NCBI RefSeq assembly: GCF_032854445.1
Contig: NC_088305.1
Coordinates: forward strand, 20,073,717-20,137,716
Length of the DNA stretch: 64,000 nt
Direction of reading: 5' to 3'
From: Liolophura sinensis
Taxonomy: Eukaryota > Mollusca > Polyplacophora > Chitonida > Chitonidae
In this document: in pieces, positions 37,101 through 43,945 of the stretch
Layout: every line of letters begins with the position of its first letter
Position numbering within the stretch: the stretch's first letter is position 1
Translations under genes and position numbers: made by a program
The notes under the pieces: generated by a model
Database searches by the model: none
Seen by the model: only the letters and a program-made list of their open reading frames with translations
Told to the model about the DNA's origin: nothing

Positions 37101-38240
37101 ATATACTGTAATCGTAAGTAAAATCTACTTCTGAGTTCATCGTGTGTGTTAGAACTGCGACTGGACAATGTTTAAACCCGACCATCAGCTATCATCAGTG
37201 TTTTCATGTTTTGCAGGCCCAGTTCTATATATACGACAAGATAAAGAGCGATGGTTATCTAGCCTCGGATGACCACTGTATTAAGTTGGAGATTAAAGTA
37301 CCTCAAAAAGTCATAGGCCGCATTATTGGCAAGGGGGGACAAAATGTGAGTACTAGTATCGTAGAGTTGTAGGACATACAGTGATGTGATTTTGACAAAA
37401 TGTGAAGATGAAAGAATATATATGGCTAAAAATCTGATGAAATTGAATTTGATCACTTTATTTAATAACTAGTTAAAAATTGCAGTGTGTTTATGCACCA
37501 TTGACCTGGGAAAAAGTTATTTATAGACTTGGATTCCAGTCTGAAAGGGTTAGTAGGGGATTTGAGTTGATGGGAAGAATTAGAGAAGCCAGCCCGTGTT
37601 TTCATTGCCAGTCAACTACTCCTGGCTTCATTGGTGAAAACTTGTACCATGTCTTTTATTTACTGACGTGAGTTGTTTATCACAAGTAAAAATTGCGCAG
37701 AATTTGTGACCTCCCATAAAATGTCTGTTGCTTAGAACTTAGGACCTTCGTTAAGTCAATATTGGCCTATGATAAAGGGTTGGACATTTTTGGCCACCTA
37801 TTAACCGACTGCGACATATAGATCTTACTTGTCATAGCTAAACTTCACTCTTCAAGCAGTTCAGTCAGATAACTATTTCATTTTCAGAAACAAGCATAAA
37901 TAACTCGATCATACTGGTAATGGAAAAGTTTTAATGACAGTTGACTTGATCATCAAGATGTGATAATGTACCTGTGTTTGAATGCCCTTGACACTTGGTG
38001 TGTTTTCAGTTGCGAGAGATGATGCGAGTAAGCGGTGCCAAGGTAGTGCTGGGCCAGAGTGAGGAGGAGAATGAAGAGGAGGTACCAGTGCAGGTGATCG
38101 GGGAGTTCCACTCCATCCAGGCAGCCCAGTACCGTATTCGCCAGCTGGTCAGCTCCTCTGTCCCGCCCCCACCCCAGCAGCCACCTTACCCGCGAAGACG
38201 CCCTGGGCCAGGGCCAGGCCGCGAACAAAATGGCAACTAA
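9195..38240 (+). CDS. IGF2BP: IGF2 mRNA-binding protein (IGF2BP/Imp), 16 coding exons
   Basis: Sixteen exons join with consistent phases into 1830 nt (609 residues plus TAA). Vertebrate IGF2BPs have about 577-605 residues. Order: RRM1 (residues 2-70, RNP2 LYVGNL at 4-9, RNP1-like YAFVEC), RRM2 (81-150, ILLRNV at 82-87, GVAYITFE at 115-122), KH1 (GRDG at 190-193), KH2 (GKGG 271-274), a Gln/Gly/Pro-rich linker (348-415), KH3 (GGKG 434-437), KH4 (GKGG 528-531) and a Pro/Arg-rich tail. All four KH GxxG loops are intact, so RNA binding should be preserved. The family binds mRNAs in cytoplasmic RNPs and controls their localisation, stability and translation. The start ATG has a purine at -3 and aligns with the family N-terminus. 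An alternative first exon at 25824 would omit RRM1. The gene converges on USP40. Confidence 0.97.
11819..12370. repeat. 42-bp minisatellite, about 13 copies
   Basis: The unit contains GGTATGGACTGAAATGGATG followed by an AAGAATAGGTAAGCAACAAAA-like half. 42 is a multiple of three, so the plus strand reads as a 14-residue repeat (KVWTEMDARIGKQQ) between 11837 and 12067. The minus strand is open too. It lies inside intron 1 with no initiation context or splice logic, so I treat it as non-coding. Units decay after 12060. Confidence 0.92.
13043..13184. mobile_element. MITE family 2, full copy
   Basis: The left end GGGCCAGTTTTTCAAAAATG plus TATTAAAGTTAAGCC is matched by the reverse complement of the right end (GGGCTTAAGCTTTAATACAT, then TTTGAACAAC). 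That gives roughly 40-bp inverted termini around a short core, with no ORF. Related ends are found at 15405 (GGGGCCAGTTGTTCAAAT) and near 33780 (reverse). Confidence 0.75.
14118..14240. mobile_element. Small inverted-repeat element (MITE-like)
   Basis: GGGCCCACTTGCACATAACG at the left is loosely mirrored by GTTATGTGCTC and CGTGCAGGTGG at the right, so the segment can fold on itself. No ORF. Family assignment unknown. Confidence 0.45.
15405..15500. mobile_element. MITE family 2, partial copy
   Basis: Begins with GGGGCCAGTTGTTCAAAT, the terminal word of the element at 13043. The right terminus is degraded, so the end is approximate. Confidence 0.45.
16649..16703 (+). CDS. IGF2BP: IGF2BP coding exon 2 (end of RRM1)
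   Basis: Acceptor with a long T tract and CAG at 16646-16648; donor GTAAGT at 16704. Encodes HTIDGLAMQVEPPISKR, the RRM1 beta4 strand and linker. Enters in phase 1 and leaves in phase 2. Confidence 0.92.
20813..21024 (+). mobile_element. MITE family 1, copy 2
   Basis: Has the family landmarks GCAAGGTGTTTATTCAAGTA, GTAGTTTTGTCTCCAAAATC and GAAAGTTGCTCC, ending in GATTGAGGAATTAGAGT. Internal sequence is close to the copies at 23221 and 43630. Confidence 0.82.
23221..23421 (+). mobile_element. MITE family 1, copy 3
   Basis: Contains CAGGGTGTTTATTCAAGCAC, GAAGGCATTATTCTGTGTTG and GAAAGTTGCCCTTTCAG. The terminal inverted repeats are eroded. Confidence 0.8.
24020..24165 (+). mobile_element. SINE family A, 5'-truncated
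   Basis: Starts at CTCTCCGGCTGTAAGTAGGA and lacks the tRNA-like head. It shares GGGTTTCCCCCCAGGC and TTCTTCCCACCATAATG with the full copies and ends CACCAATCAAATAAATAAA. 5' truncation fits LINE-driven retroposition. Confidence 0.85.
24208..24420 (-). mobile_element. MITE family 1, copy 4 (reverse)
   Basis: The clearest inverted termini of the family: TTTTTCGCACATGAAAGAGC at left and AACATGCGAAAAGGTTGAAG at right. The interior is the reverse complement of the other copies (ACTACATTGGTTGGATTGGT). There is no transposase frame. Confidence 0.85.
25148..25186. repeat. Short TA microsatellite
   Basis: Alternating TA tract interrupted by ATACATATA. Confidence 0.9.
25453..25470. repeat. Poly-G run
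   Basis: Following GTGGAG there is an unbroken run of about 18 G. It lies roughly 350 bases upstream of the alternative first exon. Long G runs are prone to sequencing error and may form quadruplexes. Confidence 0.9.
25824..25864 (+). CDS. IGF2BP: Predicted alternative first coding exon of IGF2BP (RRM1-less form)
   Basis: ATG at 25824 (G at -3, CTGGGCATGG context) opens MDSTDEDSTPGYEG and meets a donor GTAAGC at 25865 in phase 2. That is exactly the phase of exon 2, so it joins exon 3 in frame to give ...GYEGRKSSKILLRNV. The product would have about 547 residues, lacking RRM1 but keeping RRM2 and all KH domains. An in-frame TAA at 25734 precedes the ATG with no other in-frame ATG between, as expected for a 5' UTR. 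A C/T-rich stretch lies just upstream. No transcript evidence is available here. A chance ATG-plus-donor in the right phase remains possible. Confidence 0.6.
26614..26795 (+). mobile_element. MITE family 1, copy 5
   Basis: Contains GCAAGCATATTCTGAAGGCA, TTTGTGAAGCCGTGAAACTG and a degraded right end GGATGAGGAATAGTG. Internal deletions relative to other copies. Confidence 0.75.
27346..27452 (+). CDS. IGF2BP: IGF2BP coding exon 3 (start of RRM2)
   Basis: Acceptor TTTTTTCAG ends at 27345; donor GTCAGT at 27453. Encodes RKSSKILLRNVTQQAAKEDL onward, with RNP2 of RRM2. Enters phase 2, leaves phase 1. Confidence 0.94.
27453..28120 (+). other. IGF2BP intron 3
   Basis: 668 bases, no repeat or exon recognised. 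Ends in a weak polypyrimidine tract before ACGTTGTAG. Confidence 0.8.
28121..28172 (+). CDS. IGF2BP: IGF2BP coding exon 4 (RRM2 RNP1)
   Basis: Acceptor GTTGTAG ends at 28120; donor GTGAGT at 28173. Encodes GEGVAYITFENADQAQ, the RNP1 strand. Phase 1 in, phase 2 out. Confidence 0.92.
28173..28999 (+). other. IGF2BP intron 4
   Basis: 827 bases without a recognisable repeat or exon. Confidence 0.7.
29000..29048 (+). CDS. IGF2BP: IGF2BP coding exon 5 (RRM2 C-terminal part)
   Basis: Acceptor ATTTTTCAG ends at 28999; donor GTATGT at 29049. Encodes MALTRLQNYDFMGRTLE. Phase 2 in, phase 0 out. Confidence 0.93.
29125..29690. repeat. 37-bp minisatellite filling IGF2BP intron 5
   Basis: The unit resembles AAGTGAGAAACTGAGAAAGG followed by ATAGGTTGAAGAAGTAC; spacing is about 37 where units are intact. 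It starts about 75 bases after the exon 5 donor. Purine-rich on the transcribed strand. Open frames on the minus strand are artefacts. Confidence 0.92.
29781..29869. repeat. 20-bp tandem repeat running into a 3' splice site
   Basis: TGTATTG recurs at 29782, 29802, 29822, 29842 and 29862 (period 20). The unit is U/G-rich, with TGTTTTGTTTT-like cores. The last unit merges into TTGTATTGACAG, the acceptor of exon 6, so the array supplies the whole polypyrimidine/UGU region of that splice site. Confidence 0.9.
29873..29967 (+). CDS. IGF2BP: IGF2BP coding exon 6 (RRM2-KH1 linker)
   Basis: Acceptor TATTGACAG ends at 29872; donor GTCAGT at 29968. Encodes VEFAQSRPSRRTRPVDHY onward, the basic linker after RRM2. 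Phase 0 in, phase 2 out. Confidence 0.93.
29968..30642 (+). other. IGF2BP intron 6
   Basis: Contains a decayed SINE tail near 30290-30360 (TGAAAAATTCTTGAGTATGG) and the truncated SINE at 30447-30604. Confidence 0.8.
30447..30604 (+). mobile_element. SINE family A, 5'-truncated, next to the KH1 exon
   Basis: Starts at GCTCTCCGGCTGTACG; has CAGCAACCTGCAGATGGTCG, then the tail TATTCTTGAGTATGGCGTAA and CACCAATCAAATAAAA. It ends 38 bases before exon 7, so it overlaps the region where the branch point would lie. Confidence 0.9.
30643..30729 (+). CDS. IGF2BP: IGF2BP coding exon 7 (KH1, GxxG loop)
   Basis: Acceptor TGTGGTACAG ends at 30642; donor GTAAGT at 30730. Encodes MLVRSEFIGAIIGRDGNTIR and beyond; the KH loop is GRDG. 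Phase 2 in, phase 2 out. Confidence 0.95.
   Translation, partial: DVGAQRVYWGHNRERRKHNTCYYTELQS
30973..31015 (+). CDS. IGF2BP: IGF2BP coding exon 8 (KH1)
   Basis: Acceptor CACTTCAG ends at 30972; donor GTAAGT at 31016. Encodes VDIHRRENYGAVET, close to the vertebrate VDIHRKENSGAAEK segment. Phase 2 in, phase 0 out. Confidence 0.95.
31430..31770. repeat. 33-bp minisatellite, about 10 copies
   Basis: The unit contains TTTCTCATTAGGTACTAGAA and CTTCTGAATTGTA. 33 is a multiple of three, so the plus strand reads as an 11-residue repeat (YFSLGTRTSEL) from 31439 into exon 9. That frame is out of phase with the exon, which needs GTA ACC at 31851, so it is not coding. Lies in intron 8. Confidence 0.93.
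31851..31948 (+). CDS. IGF2BP: IGF2BP coding exon 9 (KH1 C-terminal helix)
   Basis: Acceptor TCTGCTCAG ends at 31850; donor GTAACT at 31949. Encodes VTTIRGNQPEHCTDAVREIL onward. Phase 0 in, phase 2 out. Confidence 0.94.
31949..32316 (+). other. IGF2BP intron 9
   Basis: 368 bases with a T-rich 3' end; nothing else recognised. Confidence 0.8.
32317..32433 (+). CDS. IGF2BP: IGF2BP coding exon 10 (KH2)
   Basis: Acceptor TTTTTTTCAG ends at 32316; donor GTAAGT at 32434. Encodes EFPLKLLCPNFLIGRIIGKG and beyond; GxxG loop GKGG. Phase 2 in, phase 2 out. Confidence 0.96.
32655..32816 (-). mobile_element. MITE family 1, copy 6 (reverse)
   Basis: Contains GGGCCAATTTCAGGGCGTCA, AACAGAATAATGCCTGCAGA and the right terminus AACATGCGAAAAAAGGGTGA. 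It lies in IGF2BP intron 10. The left part is deleted. Confidence 0.75.
32979..33144 (+). CDS. IGF2BP: IGF2BP coding exon 11 (KH2 C-terminal half)
   Basis: Acceptor GATGATTTCAG ends at 32978; donor GTAAGT at 33145. Encodes NWYIDRVITVTGPVENSAKA and MRKFFHENENQQN. Phase 2 in, phase 0 out. Confidence 0.95.
33145..33455 (+). other. IGF2BP intron 11
   Basis: 311 bases; no repeat or exon recognised. Confidence 0.75.
33456..33575 (+). CDS. IGF2BP: IGF2BP coding exon 12 (KH2-KH3 linker)
   Basis: Acceptor TTTTCAG ends at 33455 and is followed by CAGCAG, a tandem NAGNAGNAG site. Encodes QQMQMFSGFPPLHMM and a Gly/Pro-rich stretch, and ends PPYM before donor GTAAGC at 33576. Phase 0 both ends, so the exon can be skipped without a frameshift. 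Confidence 0.92.
33576..35472 (+). other. IGF2BP intron 12
   Basis: 1.9 kb. A reversed MITE family 2 end lies at about 33695-33785 (AGCCTGGCTTAATTTTTAAT, then TTTTGAACAGC). The rest is unrecognised. Confidence 0.6.
35473..35667 (+). CDS. IGF2BP: IGF2BP coding exon 13 (polyQ linker and KH3)
   Basis: Acceptor TTTCCTTAG ends at 35472 and is followed by CAGCAG, again a tandem acceptor. Encodes six Gln, a Gly/Pro-rich linker, then EASYLYIPENSVGAVIGGKG; the KH3 loop is GGKG where vertebrates have GKKG. Donor GTGAGT at 35668. Phase 0 both ends. Confidence 0.95.
35668..36236 (+). other. IGF2BP intron 13
   Basis: 569 bases; no repeat or exon recognised. Confidence 0.75.
36237..36350 (+). CDS. IGF2BP: IGF2BP coding exon 14 (KH3 C-terminal half)
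   Basis: Acceptor TTATTGTAG ends at 36236; donor GTAAGA at 36351. Encodes IVSSNDKEGETNGERKGPYR and MSYRKVIITGNSNAQWL. The DKEGETNGERKG insertion is longer than in vertebrates. Phase 0 both ends. Confidence 0.93.
36351..37216 (+). other. IGF2BP intron 14
   Basis: Contains the SINE copy at 36747-36942; otherwise nothing recognised. Confidence 0.8.
36747..36942 (+). mobile_element. SINE family A, partial head
   Basis: Begins at AGGTCGCCATGAGTTCAAGT (B box) and contains GTAAGTGGGAAGGTCTGCCA and TTTCCTCCCATCATAATGC. Tail CACCAATCAAATAAG. The A-box half is missing. Confidence 0.9.
37217..37345 (+). CDS. IGF2BP: IGF2BP coding exon 15 (KH4)
   Basis: Acceptor TTTTGCAG ends at 37216; donor GTGAGT at 37346. 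Encodes AQFYIYDKIKSDGYL and LEIKVPQKVIGRIIGKGGQN; the KH4 loop GKGG is identical to vertebrates. Phase 0 both ends. Confidence 0.96.
37346..38009 (+). other. IGF2BP intron 15
   Basis: 664 bases, nothing recognised. Confidence 0.75.
38010..38240 (+). CDS. IGF2BP: IGF2BP coding exon 16 (end of KH4 and tail)
   Basis: Acceptor GTTTTCAG ends at 38009. Encodes LREMMRVSGAKVVLGQ, an acidic SEEENEEEVPVQ turn, then IGEFHSIQAAQYRIRQLVSS. The tail is Pro/Gln/Arg-rich, ending GREQNGN and TAA. Confidence 0.96.
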   Translation: MREMMRVSGAKVVLGQSEEENEEEVPVQVIGEFHSIQAAQYRIRQLVSSSVPPPPQQPPYPRRRPGPGPGREQNGN

Positions 38241-38537
38241 ATCCTCTCGACTCTCCATGTTTTTGACAAGATCTTTCTCCCTGTCGGCTTAGAATAACGA
38301 TAGACAGACAAACCAAAGATTTTTGAATTTTTATTCTGATTTCAGCTCCTCAAAACTTGTTTCGAATTTTTTTTTTTTTCTCTTTCTCTCTTCCAGTGGT
38401 GCATAGATTGACCTATTTGTAGCTGCTCTCATTTTCTCTCTATTTGTTCTCCCCCCTGTTTGGTCAGGATGGACATCTCCTGAACTAGCCAACAAGCTTA
38501 TTGGAGTAAGGCATCAAAATGGACCTGGTCCATTCTA

Positions 38538-38562
38538 GGGGAGGGAAGGTGGGCAGGGTGGG
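38538..38562 (+). promoter_or_regulatory. Potential RNA G-quadruplex in the IGF2BP 3' UTR
   Basis: Five tracts of three or more G separated by loops of 1, 5, 2 and 1 bases on the mRNA strand. A second G-rich block follows at 38573-38589. This fits the standard G3+N1-7 pattern. Confidence 0.6.
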
Positions 38563-38836
38563 TTTATTGTGTGGGATAGGGGGGTTGGGTGAGTCTAAAG
38601 TATTAATTGGGCTGTGATGTGCCACTTGTTTTATATTTTTGTTGAATTTTTTGGTGAGCAAGAAAGTCCTCTGAATTTGCTCGATTATTATGTTCAGAGT
38701 GGTTGATGGCTCAATGATGAAGGGAGTTAATTTATGAGTGGTGCGTGGAAATGAAACTACGAGTTGGAACAAAAGGTTTAACGTTACATTTTAGATAGAG
38801 CATTGTTGACGTTGAGATATATCCTGGTCTTTTTGT

Positions 38837-38842
38837 AATAAA
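38837..38842 (+). terminator. Candidate proximal polyadenylation signal
   Basis: AATAAA about 600 bases after the stop codon. A downstream T-rich region (TTTATTTTTGATACTTGTTG) could serve as the downstream element. Confidence 0.45.
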
Positions 38843-40742
38843 TGAAAAGTTTATTTTTGATACTTGTTGAGAAAGCTTTTTTGTTAGGATTTTTAAGACC
38901 TGAGGACACAGTGGCATTTTTGTGCCCTTACAAAAAAAAAAAAGAAGAAGAAACAACCATCTGAAGTTTTCAACCTATCCACCGTGTTCGAGATAAATCC
39001 ACTGAGTTTGTGCGCAAGTCACTGGCTTGTGTTCTGTTGCCCTTGACAACTGCCAGACCCAATACGACCAAATCTGTTGACAAAACCTTCAGTAAACAGT
39101 ACCCAGATTTCCTGTCCGACAAGAACAGTGTGTGCAGGTCGTTTTCTTTTTTATCTGCCAATGGATTTCATTTGCGAACTTCCTATTGGTTAAGGGGGTG
39201 ATGCCAAGAAACTAACCACAGCTTGAATCGGCGAGGATGGCAACAATGACAACAAGAACAGCAACAACAAGGGCCTCGTAATTTGACCTCTTTCTCTGCG
39301 CTACGAGGAACTTTACTGTTTGGTACCTGGATGAAGATATAACTACTGGATGAATTCAGTTTGGTTGGGAAACCACTTAAAAGCTATTTAATACAAGTAT
39401 GAATAAATTTTCAGTACTACTAAAAACAGCGAAAAGTGAAGCTACAGCTATTGTTACATCTTGTACCTAAAATGCTACTGTGTAACTGCTACATGCACAA
39501 CTACAAATGAAGACCGGCTAATCTCGTTCAATTTTGCTGATGTTATTTTTTTTTCTTTTTCTTTTTTTTTTTTCAGTACGCAAGTACATATCCCACTAAA
39601 TTTTGATGCCTTGTCCTTACTATGAATCTATTGAGAGAAAATAGAGTATTTCTCGCACAAAGTCAAGAGCGGAGCGCCTGTAGATTTGACGAGGTGAAAT
39701 TTTATGTGAACTTTTCCATGGGCTAATTACATAACCCCTCCCCCCCCCCACAATCCCGTTTGGTATTCCATGTCATCGAGTACATTGTTTTAACTTTTGT
39801 CACCTTGAATGGCCCGAAATAAGAGGATCCATTAATATTTCAAAAGGTTAAAGGAAATAACTGAATTTTTTTTGTCTTACAACCCAAATCTGTGGTTAGA
39901 CACAAAAACTGTTGTATCTGTTAACTGTAGGTGAGCTTTGTACCTGGAAGACTGTGAAATAGATAAGTGTTTTGAACAGTTAAACCATATGTGGCTTCAG
40001 AAGGAAATTTGCATTGACCCATATGTTGTGTACTTATATATCCTATAGAACAAAAGTTTTGTCTGTAACTATCCATGTCTTAAGGTTGAAATTGATCTGG
40101 ACAGAATGTACATCTATTGGGCAGTTATCTCCCCGTGATAACCAATATCTTTCTCTCTCTCACCCCCCTCCCCCTTTACTCTTGGGCATGCTGAGAAATT
40201 TAATTGTACAGTTAGACCAACACCTGGCCAGTATGATGTATTTTGAAATAGGCTATTGAGCACTGATGTTGTTCATGTAGTTTTTGGTTTTTGGAAATGG
40301 ACACTTTTTTTAGTTACGACATCCAAGCCTGACCTGCAAGCCGTATGGAAGGCTGCAGTGACACTAAAATCTGGCGTCTTGTTTTTCATTTTTTTCCAAT
40401 TTGTGTTGTACTGTTCATGTGCATGTAGTTAAGAATCGTAGTATTTGAATCTTAAATATGTATAGTAATACGAGAAAAAAAAAATTTATGAATCTTTCAT
40501 TGTGAATAGAAGTGTGGCTGACGAACGAATGGTAGATTTGATGGTCTACGGAAAGTGAACTGCCTGATTACCATTGGACAATGTGTAAAGTACAGCCCAA
40601 GGTACACAGTCTTGTGGTTAGCTTCAGAATTGTATTATAGATGTTGGGAGCTGAAACGGATGAAGACTGTTCAATTGAATTCGATCTGAAATTTACTGAT
40701 TGCCGATTGTAAAGTGTTGAAGGGATCTTTAACGAAAGCATT

Positions 40743-40750
40743 CTACCTCA
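40743..40750 (+). promoter_or_regulatory. let-7 8-mer target site in the IGF2BP 3' UTR
   Basis: CTACCTCA is an exact match to let-7 seed positions 2-8 plus the A opposite position 1. let-7 regulation of IGF2BP/Imp mRNAs is well established in vertebrates and flies. I found only this one copy between 38241 and 41505. It sits in the distal 3' UTR, so use of the proximal AATAAA sites would remove it. Confidence 0.65.
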
Positions 40751-41480
40751 GAAAAGCAAGACGCCCTCCCCACAAAACAGTCTCCGATGTCGTCCCTTCA
40801 GTACAGGCTAGTCGAACATTGTTAATAGACAAAGATGTTTTCAATTGTCGTCGTCGTCGAAGTCTGATGCAGGGTTGTGTATCGCCCTGCGCACCAACGT
40901 GTGGTTATTGCAGACTTTAAAAGTATCCCAGCTCTCAGACCTGCTGACCTCCCGTTCTGTGTAAAGGGCGAACGATTGTACCACAAATACCTTGTAGCAG
41001 CAGAGATGATGTGTGAAGTTCAAGTAGAACTGTGTATCTGATGTAGCTGTTTTTCCCAGCTCTAGTTAAACTATTTTATTGTTTTCTTATTCCCACTGTT
41101 GTTACACCAGTTTAAATGCATTTCATACAATACCGTGAACAGACTGAAATCCTTCTGGATTGGTCGTTCACAGATGTCCGTATGTAGTTTTCCCCCTACC
41201 CATTCATATATATCTTTTTTCTTTGTTTTACTTATCAACATTGCATGTATTCTCCGTTACTGTGTTTTGGCTAACATATGACTATATCCTGGCACGAAAC
41301 GAGTTCCCGTCACGAAATGTTGCAACCCTGGTAGCAAAAACGATGAAAACTGCAGACCAAATATGAAAATGGCCCGACTGCTTGGGTGAGCCTCCACTCT
41401 GAGTTCTAACTGATAAGCTGGACTCGACGAGTCTGTGCTGAAACTCCTGACTTGTTCCAGTGTCTCGTTTTCTACCATGG

Positions 41481-41486
41481 AATAAA
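41481..41486 (+). terminator. Candidate distal polyadenylation signal of IGF2BP
   Basis: AATAAA followed within 40 bases by a GT-rich stretch. It is the last good signal before the repeat-rich intergenic gap. Confidence 0.55.
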
Positions 41487-42287
41487 TTATTATTCTAGTT
41501 TACTCATCGTCTTGTGTTCCTCTTTGTCGACAGGTAATATTTCTCTAAAAGAATATGTATTCCTTAAACTTGCAATTTATGTATTTGGCACTTTCATATG
41601 CGAAAAGGTTGACGGATTAGGATGTTGTTCCCAGTGGAAGGCATAATGACGGAATAGCTTATTCTGTGTAAATTCATGTACACCTGATTTGCTGGTGTAA
41701 GTTGTACCTACCAGAGGGTAGGTTTAAGGAGTGGGGTAAGGCTGATAGCAATACTATATTGCCAGCAATAATCATCAGTTGACTTTATGGGATTTTTGAT
41801 TTTTGGCCAAAACTAATCAATTTACTAATGGGGGGGCAGAAATTTCAACTGATTTCCAAGGAAGATTCTTTTCCCTGAATATTGTAATTGACTTCATCAC
41901 CAAATGTGTTGAAATAATTCTGTGAAAAAAAAACAACAAACCCTAAATCTTTCGTTTAATGAATTGATAGGTAAAGTTAACACTCAGTGTAGATCGTATT
42001 TTTTGTAGGTTTTTGTGGAAACTGTATTTCACCTAAAGTTTGGTATGTAAAATACCATTTCAAAAACTGTATAGTAGCCTTAAAATGATTTCACTGATGC
42101 AAACACTTCACATTTCTGATAAGATGTTAATGTTGGCCCTATAATATGGATGAGTCCGATTCTTGCAATGTTCGCCACCTGAAAAATGCTAAACTTTAGG
42201 TGAAATACCGTGCGTTGTTTCCACAAAACACTGAAGAGCTGAAGAATCCGGCTTAATGAGTAATTTGATCTTGAACATCAGGTCAAA

Positions 42288-42540
42288 TACATGTACATTG
42301 GTGGTTCGGTTATACAAGTGAAGTGAACCAAGTGTAGCCAGATAGCTCCAGGTTGATTGGTTAACAGTGCTACATGTACATTGGTGGTTCGGTTATATAA
42401 GTGAAGTGAACCAAGTGTAGCCAGATAGCTCCAGGTTGATTGGTTAACAGTGCTACATGTACATTGGTGGTTCGGTTATACAAGTGAAGTGAACCAAGTG
42501 TAGCCAGATAGCTCCAGGTTGATTGGTTAACAGTGCTAAA
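42288..42540. repeat. 83-bp tandem triplication
   Basis: ACATTGGTGGTTCGGTTATA recurs at 42295, 42378 and 42461 (period 83) with almost no divergence between copies, so the expansion is recent. Confidence 0.95.
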
Positions 42541-42849
42541 GAGTTTTACAGGATAGCGGTCCAGTTTATTGGTTGAGGAACATGAAGTAAACCATTGACT
42601 TCTACTGGGTACCAAACAAACTACACACAATGAAACCAGGTTTAAAGCAGAAGCTGCGTTTTGTCCGTCTAATTATTTCGTTTTGTTATTAAAGTGTCTG
42701 TTTGCTGTCTTGTGTCGTGTTGCATGAGGTTTGCTTGAGATAACTTGTGTTCCACCATTACGGTGTCACACTTGCCTAAGTTTGTATAATGTAGCATGCC
42801 AGAGGTCGGGTTGCTCTGAACACTTGATAAATTCACACAAGGTGTTAGT

Positions 42850-43076
42850 GAAATGACAGCCATTGTACAAGTGAAAATTCCGGAGTATGGTGTTAAAACA
42901 CTCAAACTATGGGCTAATTGTTGTGAAGGGGTCCTCTGACCTTGCCTATGCGGCCGCTGTGAAGTCCAGCTCATGTTGGTTTCCTATCCAGCAGTAAGTG
43001 GGAAGGTCTGCAGCAACCTTTGGGCGGGCTTGGGTTTCCCCTGGGCTCTGTCCGGTTTCCTCCCACCATATTTATT
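42850..43076 (+). mobile_element. SINE family A fragments, + orientation
   Basis: A tail piece (AGTGAAAATTCCGGAGTATG, 42869-42905) is followed by a body piece from 42955 (GAAGTCCAGCTCATGTTGGT to TTTCCTCCCACCATA). The body piece stops abruptly at the start of the opposite copy at 43072. Confidence 0.8.
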
Positions 43077-43290
43077 TGATTGGTGTTTTACAACGTACTC
43101 GGGAATATTTCACTTATACAACAGTAGCCAGCATTATTGTGGGAAGAAACCCACTACTATCCGCAGGTTGGTGCTGACCTTCCCACATACGCCGAAGAGG
43201 CAGCCAGCATAAGCTGGACTTTAACTCGCAGCGATCACATTGGTGAGAGGCTCCTGGGTCATTGTGCTGTGCTAGCATGTTAACCACCTC
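43072..43290 (-). mobile_element. SINE family A, - orientation
   Basis: Starts with the reverse tail TTTATTTGATTGGTGTTTTA and ends with the reverse tRNA-like head (CTAGCATGTTAACCACCTCA). With the preceding + copy it makes an inverted pair with almost no spacer. Confidence 0.88.
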
Positions 43291-43629
43291 ACCACCAGGT
43301 CCTATACCAACAGTACGGCTGGAATTGAACCCACACCTCCTCTGACATAATACGGTTCTGAATTCAATAATGTGTCCACAAACTATCCTTGTGAAATGTA
43401 ACAGTGAGAAACAAGTGACAAGGAAAATGTGATCTTCATGTTTTTATATAGCAAAGGCAGATAATGGTATTCACAGTATCTATATGTTTGTGTTATTGAC
43501 AATAAAACAAATACAATGGTGTCAAAACCTAAAGCCTCTGGAAAGAATAAAATTTTCTGTCCCTGGAATTTCCGCCACAGGAGAAGACTATATATGCTAC
43601 TGTTACGTATGAATTGGTTCATTCACTTA

Positions 43630-43945
43630 CAGTGATTCTTCAACCTTTTCCCATGTTAGCAAGGTGTTTATTCAACCATATTCAGAAGGCATTACACTGT
43701 GTTGACTCACACAGTTATAAAAATTATACTTTTTGTGAAGCCTGAAACTGGCCTATCCAACCAATTTAGTTTTGTCTCTAAAATCAAATTAAAAATGTGC
43801 ATGAGCAGCTCTGAGATAGGGTTGGTCATGTTTCCAGCTTCCACATAAACTGTATTTCTGAAAGCTAAGCTGGGAAGATCTCAGACCTACACTGAAAGTT
43901 GCTCTTTCATATGGTGAAAAGGTTGAGAGATTTGAGTAACAGCTA
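43630..43945 (+). mobile_element. MITE family 1 copy 7 with internal insertion
   Basis: Left end ATTCTTCAACCTTTTCCCAT, right end TATGGTGAAAAGGTTGAGAG, so the inverted termini are visible. About 100 extra bases lie at 43800-43890, including GAAAGCTAAGCTGGGAAGA. A similar word (ATAGCTAAGCTGGGAAGA) occurs near 21343. Confidence 0.8.

Larger units (their letters stand above)
38241..41505 (+). other. IGF2BP 3' UTR (predicted)
   Basis: About 3.2 kb after the stop codon without any supported ORF. AATAAA occurs at 38837, 39402 and 41481; the last is followed by a GT-rich stretch (TCGTCTTGTGTTCC). That makes about 41500 a plausible distal cleavage site. Long, miRNA-regulated 3' UTRs are typical of the family. 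It includes a let-7 8-mer at 40743 and a G-rich element at 38538. The end is inferred. Confidence 0.65.
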
